This document shows, one piece after another, positions 43,768-51,094 of a stretch of DNA of 64,000 nucleotides. The stretch is from Chryseobacterium sp. G0162. GTDB lineage: Bacteria > Bacteroidota > Bacteroidia > Flavobacteriales > Weeksellaceae. Under the pieces are notes generated by a model. That model had not been told where the DNA came from and did no database searches. It was given only the letters and a program-made list of their open reading frames with translations. Both the position numbers and the translations under genes were made by a program. The DNA lies in the NCBI RefSeq assembly GCF_003815715.1, contig NZ_CP033922.1, positions 5,194,001 to 5,258,000 of the forward strand, written 5' to 3'. How positions within the stretch are numbered: the stretch's first letter is position 1; each line of letters begins with the position of its first letter.

Positions 43768-43898
43768 AAAATAATCTTCTATTGCACAAGCTGTCTTATT
43801 AATATACTAAGAGAGCCAAAGACAGACAACTTATGCTTGCAACGACGAATTTATAGTTGAGAATACGTAATCCTGTATTTATGCTTCTAAAATGTAAT

Positions 43899-45899
43899 AT
43901 GCAGGGTGAAGACGATTTAAGAGGACTTGCCAAAATCATGGCGTTTATGCGAGCGGTAAGCATTATTATAGTACTAATGCACCTCTATTGGTTTTGTTAC
44001 GGATTTTTTGCAAAGCAACAATGGACGCTGGAACTCATCAATAAAATACTTCATAATTTTAATAAGACAGCAGGCCTTTTTTCTCAATCTATTTATTCTA
44101 AGCTGTTCGCAATAGTTTTATTGGCTTTGAGTTGCCTCGGAACAAAGGGAGTCAAAAATGAAAAGATCACATGGAAAAAAATTAGTGTTGTTTTTTCTAT
44201 TGGTTTTCTATTATTCTTTTTAAACTCAATCCTCTTACAATCTGCCAGCAGTTTTACTCCTGTACTTTATATTCTATCTACTGGATCCGGATATATTCTC
44301 CTAATGCAGGCGGGAGTATGGATAAGCCGCCTTCTGAAGCATAACTTAATGACTGATGTTTTTAACAGTGAGAATGAAAGTTTTCAGCAGGAAACTCAAT
44401 TACTCTATAATGAATACTCGGTTAATCTTCCCACAAAATTCTATTATCAGGGAAACTGGCATCAGGGATGGATTAATGTAGTCAATCCGTTTCGTGCGAC
44501 CATTGTTTTAGGGACACCAGGCTCGGGAAAATCTTATACTGTTGTCAACAATTATATTAGACAGCATATCGAAAAAGGATTTGCTATGTACATCTACGAT
44601 TTTAAATTTGATGACTTGTCAACCACTGCGTACAACCATCTTTTAAATCATTCCGATGCTTATACAATAAAGCCGAAATTCTATATCATCAATTTTGACG
44701 ACCCCAGAAAAAGCCATCGGTGTAACCCCTTACATCCTAGTTTTATGACAGATATTTCAGATGCATATGAAGCCGCCTACACCATTATGCTGAATCTTAA
44801 CAGAAGCTGGATTCAAAAACAAGGTGACTTCTTTGTTGAAAGTCCCATTATATTGTTAGCGGCGATCATATGGTTTCTTAAAATTTATGAAAACGGCAGA
44901 TACTGCACTTTTCCACACGCTATTGAACTGCTGAATAAAAAATATGAAGAGGTATTTACGATATTAACATCTTATTCCGAATTAGAGAACTACCTCTCTC
45001 CTTTCATGGATGCATGGCAAGGCGGTGCACAGGATCAATTGCAGGGGCAAATTGCATCAGCTAAGATTCCTTTGTCTAGAATGATCTCACCACAATTATA
45101 TTGGGTAATGACCGGAGACGATTTTTCTTTGGATATCAATAATCCAGATGAACCTAAAATATTGTGCGTAGGTAATAATCCTGACCGTCAGAATATCTAT
45201 TCTGCTGCTCTGGGATTATATAATTCAAGAATTGTTAAGCTGATTAATAAAAAAGGACAGTTAAAAAGTTCTGTCATTATCGACGAGCTTCCCACAATAT
45301 ATTTCAGAGGCCTGGATAATTTAATTGCTACTGCCAGAAGCAATAAAGTTTCTGTATGTCTTGGGTTTCAGGATTTTTCTCAGCTGACAAGAGATTATGG
45401 AGACAAGGAAAGTAAAGTGATTCAGAATACAGTCGGCAATATTTTCAGCGGGCAGGTAGTTGGAGAAACAGCAAAAACCTTATCTGAACGCTTTGGAAAA
45501 GTGCTGCAAAAAAGACAAAGTATATCCATCAACAGGAATGATACTTCTACCTCCATCTCTACCCAATTGGATAGTTTGATTCCTGCTTCGAAAATTTCTA
45601 CCTTGACTCAGGGATTTTTTGTTGGTGCAGTATCTGATAACTTTGACGAAAGGATAGAACAGAAGATTTTTCATTCGGAGATTGTTGTGGATAGTGTTAA
45701 GCTTTCTCAAGAAATGCAAAACGTTCAGAAAATACCGCTGATTCGATCCTTTATTGACGAAGATGGAAATGATTCGATGACCAAACAGATCCAAGATAAT
45801 TACAAAGAAATTAAGGCTGATATTCTTAACATCATCACGAATGAGATGGATCGAATAAAAAATGATCCTGATTTGCAGTATTTAATCAAAAATGATTAA
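43899..45899 (+). CDS. mobC: MobC, type IV coupling protein (VirD4/TraG-like)
   Basis: A 666-residue coupling ATPase. The N-terminus has the YWFCY domain (HLYWFCYGFF, about 27-36) and further membrane helices. Walker A is VLGTPGSGKSYTV (about 203-214) and the Walker B region is SVIIDELPTIYFRG (about 458-471). It links the relaxosome to the TraG-powered channel. An open frame exists to a TTG at 43857 and an ATG at 43881. The ATG at 43899 gives the conserved opening (MQGEDDLRGLAKIMAFMR). Confidence 0.92.
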   Translation: MQGEDDLRGLAKIMAFMRAVSIIIVLMHLYWFCYGFFAKQQWTLELINKILHNFNKTAGLFSQSIYSKLFAIVLLALSCLGTKGVKNEKITWKKISVVFSIGFLLFFLNSILLQSASSFTPVLYILSTGSGYILLMQAGVWISRLLKHNLMTDVFNSENESFQQETQLLYNEYSVNLPTKFYYQGNWHQGWINVVNPFRATIVLGTPGSGKSYTVVNNYIRQHIEKGFAMYIYDFKFDDLSTTAYNHLLNHSDAYTIKPKFYIINFDDPRKSHRCNPLHPSFMTDISDAYEAAYTIMLNLNRSWIQKQGDFFVESPIILLAAIIWFLKIYENGRYCTFPHAIELLNKKYEEVFTILTSYSELENYLSPFMDAWQGGAQDQLQGQIASAKIPLSRMISPQLYWVMTGDDFSLDINNPDEPKILCVGNNPDRQNIYSAALGLYNSRIVKLINKKGQLKSSVIIDELPTIYFRGLDNLIATARSNKVSVCLGFQDFSQLTRDYGDKESKVIQNTVGNIFSGQVVGETAKTLSERFGKVLQKRQSISINRNDTSTSISTQLDSLIPASKISTLTQGFFVGAVSDNFDERIEQKIFHSEIVVDSVKLSQEMQNVQKIPLIRSFIDEDGNDSMTKQIQDNYKEIKADILNIITNEMDRIKNDPDLQYLIKND

Positions 45900-45904
45900 A
45901 ATAG

Positions 45905-45940
45905 AAACCTCAAATACAGTATTATTTGAGGTTTAATTTG
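45905..45940. terminator. Bidirectional terminator between mobC and rteC
   Basis: AAACCTCAAAT and ATTTGAGGTTT pair perfectly (11 bp) around eight bases. T-rich tails follow on both strands (TTTAATTTG on plus, TTTCTATTTT on minus). It serves the convergent mobC and rteC transcripts. Confidence 0.88.
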
Positions 45941-45948
45941 ATATTCAG

Positions 45949-46794
45949 TTATTCAGCTTCATGAGTCATAAAATGCTGGTTGAGATTGTCCCCGACCAGT
46001 TGAAGAAATTTGGTTGGCCCCTGTTTCCTGGTGCGGATTTCAAAGACGGTTTTATGGAAATTGCCAAGATCGCAATCCAGTGACTTTTCAACAAATTTTA
46101 TGACTTCACTTAATTCTATATTCCCCCCATTAAAACAACGCATCTGGTAAAGGGCATAGATCAATTCTATAAGACCAACCTTTGATCCCGACCAGCTAAG
46201 AGGAGAAAGTAGTTTTGATACTGTATCTTCATTAGAACCTTCAATCTGTCTTTTTAAATAGTGATCAAATTGCTGATTGGAAATAAATCTGGCGATCATA
46301 TGATCGTGTGATGTCGTAAAATTGGGATCATAGTTGTAAAAACCTGATGATAGCTTCATTTTCAAATCATAGGAATTACGGACAAATATTTTATGGTCAA
46401 GATAAGTCGCCTCACGTTTATAATAACTGTAGAATTCGGAATGTTCCAAATAAAAGTTCTTTAACTTCTCCTGCTCTGCCTCATAATATTTCTTTAAAGT
46501 TTTACTTCCCGCAGCCGGCTTATGGGCCTCAATATCCAGTACCGAAGAGTAATAGATAAATTTTGAAATAAACTGTGGTTTTAGCTTCTTAAAAAAAAAT
46601 ACTTCCTCGGCAATATGATCAAAGTGATGGTTGGAAACCAGAAGCTTCAATTTTCTTATAGACTCGTCAATGATGAGTAAAGCCTTTTCAGAAATTTTGA
46701 TCATATCATTTCCATCTGCGTAGACTTCGTTAATCTTTACATCCAGATCTTCCAATAACTGTGAAGTTCTTTTAAAAATAGTTTTTGTTACCAT
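45949..46794 (-). CDS. rteC: RteC-family regulator
   Basis: A 281-residue protein with the RteC layout: a helical N-terminal domain (ISEKALLIIDESIRKLKLLV, EEVFFFKKLKPQFISKFIYYSSV) and a C-terminal winged-helix region (PLSWSGSKVGLIELIYALYQMRCFNGGNIELSEVIKFVEK). In CTnDOT, RteC activates excision genes. Here the target promoter is not identified. It is the rightmost recognised core gene of the ICE. Confidence 0.9.
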   Translation of the reverse strand: MVTKTIFKRTSQLLEDLDVKINEVYADGNDMIKISEKALLIIDESIRKLKLLVSNHHFDHIAEEVFFFKKLKPQFISKFIYYSSVLDIEAHKPAAGSKTLKKYYEAEQEKLKNFYLEHSEFYSYYKREATYLDHKIFVRNSYDLKMKLSSGFYNYDPNFTTSHDHMIARFISNQQFDHYLKRQIEGSNEDTVSKLLSPLSWSGSKVGLIELIYALYQMRCFNGGNIELSEVIKFVEKSLDCDLGNFHKTVFEIRTRKQGPTKFLQLVGDNLNQHFMTHEAE

Positions 46795-46837
46795 GTCCTT
46801 TTTTCAGGAATTTACAAAGATTACAATAAAAAAGTTT

Positions 46838-48547
46838 CTATTCCATTTTAAGTTCTTCTTTTCTTTTGCGAATAAAATCTGTTGGTCTTAATCCATTGAC
46901 TTCATAAAATAGATCTGAAAAATGCTGGCGAGTTGAAATACCCGATTCTTCAGCGAGAGCTTCAATCGTATACAAAAGGTATTTCCTCTCCGAATTTAGT
47001 AATTGTGTGATATAGGAAATTCTAAGCCTATTGATATAAGTTTTAAAATTTTCACCTTTATTTTCATTGATAAAAGTTGAAAGATAAGAAGTATTAGTAT
47101 TCATTTTTGTAGCTAATATTCCTAATGTCAACCCTCTCTGCTTAAATCCGTTTTCAATTTCAAATTGCCGAAGTTTCTGATCCAATTCTTTATAAAGTTC
47201 TTCGGGGAGCCCAGTTTTTACAGAATTACCAATAACATCCTGTCTATCAATAATTAACATATCATATTGTTTATTATTTAATCTGTCCTGCAGTAGCAGA
47301 TACTTCAATTTTATATGTTGTTCCTTATGATACTTCAAAATGAATAGACAGAGAAAGAATATTGTTGATACAATAAATACAAGCATGTACATCATCCGAT
47401 GCGAACTCATTTTCTCCAATCTGTTTTTACTTTCAGTGAGTAATCTCTTATCATACTCCCTGTGTATTTTTGATGATAGGTAGGTAAAGTCTTTGCCGAT
47501 AAGCTTGTCAACCTTCAATAGCTGCTTCGTATAATACAGCTGCTTTTCCTGATCGCCTTTCTCTGAATAGTACATTATAAGATCTTCATATGCTGGTCTT
47601 ACTTCAGGAAGGATAAATGTATGCCGGTTGAAAATAGAATCAACCTTCTCAAGATAATAAATACCCTTATTTTCATTACTCACCATATGGTTCTTTCCCA
47701 GGTAATAATAAATAACAGATAACCAGGAAAAATCATTTGATTTTACGATCTCTTGTAAAGCTGAACTTAAATCATGTATACTTCCAGCGTAATTTTTATG
47801 GTGATACGCCGAAATGCCACGGCATTTTAACAGATAGCTTTTTTCCAGTAAAAATCTATCCTGATCAGCAAGTTGCAGTAAAGCATTTTCAACAAGGCCG
47901 TCTGCCATATCATATTCCTTAAGGTTTCGATAACAGATCACCATTTGATGAATAGAATTATAATAGCCTCTTTTAAAATTGAATAACGTATTTGGATGGC
48001 TTTTTTCTTTACTCTTTTTTTCAAAAAAGGCACTGCATTGTTTAAACAACTCTAAAGCTTCCTGATAAAATCCCAAATAACTTTTTACAACCCCCAGGTG
48101 ATATATGATTTTTTGATGTAAATACTCATCCTTACCATTTTTAGAATATTCATAAGCTTTCAGATACTCTGCCAGGGCAGGTTCATATTTTTTAAGGGTA
48201 AAGTAATAAAAGATTCCTTTACCTAAATAGGCATCACCGATAAGTTCCGGCTGCTTTGACCTCAATGCTGCATAGATAGTACTGTCTGCATAGGAAAGTT
48301 TTCCTTCATTGGACGGAGTGAAATATACAGCAAACTTATAAGCTTCCGAAAGCCTTGCAAAATCAGAATCCTTCTTTGCTTTTGATATATAAATCCTTAA
48401 ATACCTGAAAGCTGTCGAGTCATTCTTTTTAAGATTTTCGTATTGACTTCTGAGCCAAACATAATCATTCCTGTTTTCCTCTGCATGGAAATCAGTGATG
48501 GAAAAAAACAGCAACAATGTTATCATGATACATTTTGAGGCCATCAT
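46838..48547 (-). CDS. TPR-containing, membrane-anchored AraC-type regulator
   Basis: A 569-residue protein. A signal or anchor segment (CIMITLLLFFSITDF) is followed by TPR-like helices (about 60-370: GKGIFYYFTLKKYEPALAEYLKAYEY, YHLGVVKSYLGFYQEALELFKQC). Then come one membrane helix (MYMLVFIVSTIFFLCLFIL, about 388-406) and a C-terminal AraC DNA-binding domain (about 465-560: LATKMNTNTSYLSTFINENKGENFKTYINRLRI). This one-component class is common in Flavobacteriia and often lies beside the genes it controls. Here those would be the divergent lipoprotein/MauE/DUF6520 genes. It could also be taken for a hybrid sensor, but no kinase is present. Confidence 0.85.
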   Translation of the reverse strand: MMASKCIMITLLLFFSITDFHAEENRNDYVWLRSQYENLKKNDSTAFRYLRIYISKAKKDSDFARLSEAYKFAVYFTPSNEGKLSYADSTIYAALRSKQPELIGDAYLGKGIFYYFTLKKYEPALAEYLKAYEYSKNGKDEYLHQKIIYHLGVVKSYLGFYQEALELFKQCSAFFEKKSKEKSHPNTLFNFKRGYYNSIHQMVICYRNLKEYDMADGLVENALLQLADQDRFLLEKSYLLKCRGISAYHHKNYAGSIHDLSSALQEIVKSNDFSWLSVIYYYLGKNHMVSNENKGIYYLEKVDSIFNRHTFILPEVRPAYEDLIMYYSEKGDQEKQLYYTKQLLKVDKLIGKDFTYLSSKIHREYDKRLLTESKNRLEKMSSHRMMYMLVFIVSTIFFLCLFILKYHKEQHIKLKYLLLQDRLNNKQYDMLIIDRQDVIGNSVKTGLPEELYKELDQKLRQFEIENGFKQRGLTLGILATKMNTNTSYLSTFINENKGENFKTYINRLRISYITQLLNSERKYLLYTIEALAEESGISTRQHFSDLFYEVNGLRPTDFIRKRKEELKME

Positions 48548-48683
48548 AGTGATTAGTTTTTAGCTGAAAGAGTCAAATTTAGCCAAAAAAAGACAACTAA
48601 AGCCAGATAACTAATTAAATCACAATAATATGTGACATTTACTATCAATCATTCATCAATAAAGAGATTTTACAAAATTATAA

Positions 48684-48709
48684 ACGTCATCATTTATAAA
48701 TGATGACGT
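48684..48709. promoter_or_regulatory. 26-bp perfect palindrome in the divergent regulator/lipoprotein region
   Basis: ACGTCATCATTTA is followed immediately by its complement. It lies between the divergent AraC-type regulator (start 48547) and the small lipoprotein (start 48829), 120-140 nt from each. A dyad here may be an operator for the regulator. It may instead be a terminator or insulator hairpin, as CTTGTTTTG follows on the plus strand. Confidence 0.4.
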
Positions 48710-48828
48710 CTTGTTTTGAAAAGCTGATCCAATATCAGTTTTTTATAGACCGGTTTCCAAATACCTTTGGTTTAAGAATTCTAATAAATACCCCTGACCG
48801 GTTGGGAATAACTTAAATCAATATTAAT

Positions 48829-49062
48829 ATGAAAAAGTATATTCCTCAGATGATTTTAATCTTAGCATTAAGTGCAATAGCTTTAAGCTGCAGACAGAAC
48901 GATATAATGGACGAATCAGAATCCCAGATCATCCATAATCCTGAAAACAGGAAAAATTTTTCCAAAAAAAATCAGGATACAATACTAAAAGACATAAATC
49001 CGGCAGCAGATCCACCAATAAAGGATACTCACGATTGGCGGATAAATGAAAATAATCCTTAA
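48829..49062 (+). CDS. Small lipoprotein of the MauE/DUF6520 cluster
   Basis: A 77-residue lipoprotein: signal peptide with lipobox ALSC (Cys21), then a polar, Asn/Lys/Asp-rich mature part ending in PAADPPIKDTHDWRINENNP. Small lipoproteins with a DPP..DxHDW-like tail accompany MauE-type genes in Bacteroidetes. Function is unknown. It is first in a plus-strand operon (gaps 11, 15 and 22 nt to the following genes). Confidence 0.65.
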   Translation: MKKYIPQMILILALSAIALSCRQNDIMDESESQIIHNPENRKNFSKKNQDTILKDINPAADPPIKDTHDWRINENNP

Positions 49063-49073
49063 AATATTAAAAT

Positions 49074-49244
49074 ATGATTCCCCATCACTTATCCCTCATC
49101 TGTAAAACAGGCTTACCATGTCCTAGAAGTGGAATTTGGGAAAGTATGGGGAATTTCAAAACCACCTGTCCAATTTCTAAAGGTTCCAAAATGCCGGATT
49201 ACTGTGGAGAGAAAATAAAGTGGATCCTGATAAGAGCAATATAA
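49074..49244 (+). CDS. 56-residue Cys-containing small protein
   Basis: An ORF of 56 codons with no signal peptide: MIPHHLSLICKTGLPCPRSG, then IWESMGNFKTTCPISKGSKM, ending PDYCGEKIKWILIRAI. Four cysteines and the CPxSGIWE...ISKGxKxP pattern recall short zinc-ribbon-like or YjzC-like proteins that bear a CPxSGxW box and a KGxxxPxxxxxxxxW tail. It fits tightly between the lipoprotein and MauE genes and its codon use matches theirs, so I take it as real. Function is unknown. Confidence 0.6.
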   Translation: MIPHHLSLICKTGLPCPRSGIWESMGNFKTTCPISKGSKMPDYCGEKIKWILIRAI

Positions 49245-49259
49245 ATTAAAACTTACATC

Positions 49260-50765
49260 ATGAAGATATCAACAACCTCCATCAGCATCATAAGCTACTT
49301 CTTTGTTTTGTTGTTTGTGTATGCTGCCGTGAGCAAAATACTTGATTTTGAAAACTTTCAGGTCCAGATTGCACAATCACCATTATTGAGTAGCTATGCA
49401 GGTATCACTTCATATGCCGTGATTATTGCAGAACTTTTGATATGCATTTCTCTAATACTACCAAAATATCGTTTATACGGTTTATATAGTTCGCTTGGAC
49501 TCATGACCTCATTTACTACCTATATTTATCTCATTATTCATTACAGTGAATTTATACCCTGCTCCTGTGGAGGTATTCTCGAAAAACTAGATTGGAATGA
49601 GCACCTTATTTTTAACATAGGCTGTATTATCATTGCTATCATAGGCATTTTTCTTTCTCTTAAACTAAGACAAAGAATTTTAACAACATCTTTATGGATT
49701 ATCTCTCTGATCATCCTTAGCTTTTCGCTGGTAATGATCCTCTTCTTTTCCTCCGAACAGATGATAAAGAAAAATAATAATTTCATAAGGCGTTTTCCCC
49801 ATCATCCAATTTTACAGGATAAGAGTCTCGATTTAAAGGCTAATTCTTATTATTTTGCAGGTACCAGTAACGGAAAAGTAATACTCGGTAACTATATCAG
49901 CCCGCTCACCATCACTGAGATTGATTCCACTTTCACTACTTTCACCCAACATACCCTTACGCTGGATTATTATGACCACCAATTTAAGTCTTTAACGCTT
50001 TATATCCGTGATTCCCATTTCTACCTTGCCGACGGAAGTGTTCCTGTCATTTATCGTGGGAATCTCAATAATCTTTCTGCAAAAACCCTGAGTTACAAAA
50101 AGATGTATTTTGACCAGCTACAAATATTGGACTCTACTCATATAGCATTCAGAACCTTTAATCCTAATATCAAAGTGCGTTCTTTAGGGATATTACAATC
50201 AATCTCCGGCAATTATCATCTGAATAACAATATCATCAAAAAACAAAAGGACGGTCTATTTGATACAGACGGACAGCTAATTGCAGACAGCTATACTAAT
50301 ACCTATTATTACATCTACTTCTACCGTAATAAGATCATTACAATAAAAACTCCTGACAATTCTTTTTCGGAGCAAAACACTATTGATACCACCCATATTG
50401 CAAAAGTTCAAAGTACTATTCTTTCCAATGGAAAAACAAAGATGACTGCTCCGCCTGTTGTAGTGAACAAAATGGCAACAGCGTGTAAAGGGATCTTATT
50501 TAACCGATCTAATCTTATGGGAAACTATGAAAATAGAGACCAGTGGAAGACCAATGCTATTATTGATATGTACAACACCAGAAATAAAAGTTATAGTGGA
50601 AGTTTTTATATACAAAACCGCAGCAACCATAAAATGTCCGGAATGCTGGCAACATCAAAGTATTTCTATTCACTTATGAGTAATGAAATTGTCCGCTATC
50701 GTTATGCGCAGACCATTACGGACGATTTCAAAAAAGGGGAAGCCGAAAACCTTAGATCAGAGTAG
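49260..50765 (+). CDS. MauE/DoxX-type redox membrane protein with C-terminal propeller-like domain
   Basis: A 501-residue protein. Residues 1-165 contain four membrane helices with the MauE-like pattern (YAAVSKILDFENFQVQIAQSPLLSSYAGI, IAELLICISLILP). A CxCGG box, PCSCGGILEKLDWNEH, lies near 100-115, a candidate redox disulfide. Residues 170-500 form a beta-rich, propeller-like extracytoplasmic domain (VKVRSLGILQSISGNYHLNNN). MauE proteins assist disulfide formation in exported partners. The neighbouring Cys-containing peptides are likely partners, by inference. It ends 22 nt before the DUF6520 gene. Confidence 0.75.
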   Translation: MKISTTSISIISYFFVLLFVYAAVSKILDFENFQVQIAQSPLLSSYAGITSYAVIIAELLICISLILPKYRLYGLYSSLGLMTSFTTYIYLIIHYSEFIPCSCGGILEKLDWNEHLIFNIGCIIIAIIGIFLSLKLRQRILTTSLWIISLIILSFSLVMILFFSSEQMIKKNNNFIRRFPHHPILQDKSLDLKANSYYFAGTSNGKVILGNYISPLTITEIDSTFTTFTQHTLTLDYYDHQFKSLTLYIRDSHFYLADGSVPVIYRGNLNNLSAKTLSYKKMYFDQLQILDSTHIAFRTFNPNIKVRSLGILQSISGNYHLNNNIIKKQKDGLFDTDGQLIADSYTNTYYYIYFYRNKIITIKTPDNSFSEQNTIDTTHIAKVQSTILSNGKTKMTAPPVVVNKMATACKGILFNRSNLMGNYENRDQWKTNAIIDMYNTRNKSYSGSFYIQNRSNHKMSGMLATSKYFYSLMSNEIVRYRYAQTITDDFKKGEAENLRSE

Positions 50766-50787
50766 GCAAAACGACAAATCCAATCTT

Positions 50788-51054
50788 ATGAAAAAGTTTA
50801 TTCTGCCTGTCGCCATTGTGATGATAGGCGCAACATCTGCTCTTGCGAGCAATGTCAGCAAAAGCAACACGAAAATCCCTGCGACAGGATACGTATTCCG
50901 CCCTGCGGCAGCTATTAAATGTGTCAATGCCCATGTTCAATGTGACACATCAGGGAATGTTATGTGTACCGCAGATCTCGGAAATGGTCCTGAACAACTC
51001 TATCAGAGAATCAGTGATACTTCATGCCCCAATGCACTTTTTGTAAAACCTTAA
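50788..51054 (+). CDS. DUF6520 family exported Cys peptide
   Basis: An 88-residue protein with signal peptide MKKFILPVAIVMIGATSALA and the DUF6520 opening (ASNVSKSNTKIPATGYVF). The mature part has four cysteines (IKCVNAHVQCDTSGNVMC, TSCPNALF). DUF6520 proteins are small, often multicopy and found beside MauE-like genes in Flavobacteriia; their role is unknown. The open frame continues to an ATG at 50683 inside the MauE gene. The ATG at 50788 starts directly at the signal peptide. Confidence 0.8.
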   Translation: MKKFILPVAIVMIGATSALASNVSKSNTKIPATGYVFRPAAAIKCVNAHVQCDTSGNVMCTADLGNGPEQLYQRISDTSCPNALFVKP

Positions 51055-51060
51055 TTTAAT

Positions 51061-51090
51061 AAAGGATGCCCAAAAGGCATCCTTTATTTG
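51061..51090. terminator. Terminator between DUF6520 and the S9 peptidase gene
   Basis: AAAGGATGCC and GGCATCCTTT form a 10-bp stem with loop CAAAA; TTTATTTGTT follows on plus and TTTATTAAATT on minus. It lies between two convergent genes and can serve both. Confidence 0.85.
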
Positions 51091-51094
51091 TTAA

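Larger units (their letters stand above)
8151..46794. mobile_element. Bacteroidetes-type integrative conjugative element (minimum extent)
   Basis: From the tRNA-Arg junction rightwards lie a site-specific recombinase, radC, a complete-looking Bacteroidetes tra operon, an oriT candidate, mobA/B/C and rteC, all hallmarks of CTnDOT-like elements. The left end is placed in tRNA-Arg because the recombinase reads through its 3' half. The right end is not identified. No second copy of the tRNA 3' end was seen, so the end may lie beyond rteC, possibly after the SusCD cluster (58.7 kb) or outside the window. The 17.5-kb RIT element at 12502-29988 is nested inside. Whether the serine recombinase is the integrase of this ICE or belongs to a smaller element next to it is inference. 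Confidence 0.6.

Noticed and set aside
43857..43898. TTG start for mobC
   Set aside because: Adds 14 residues without family resemblance; the ATG at 43899 matches the usual MobC opening.
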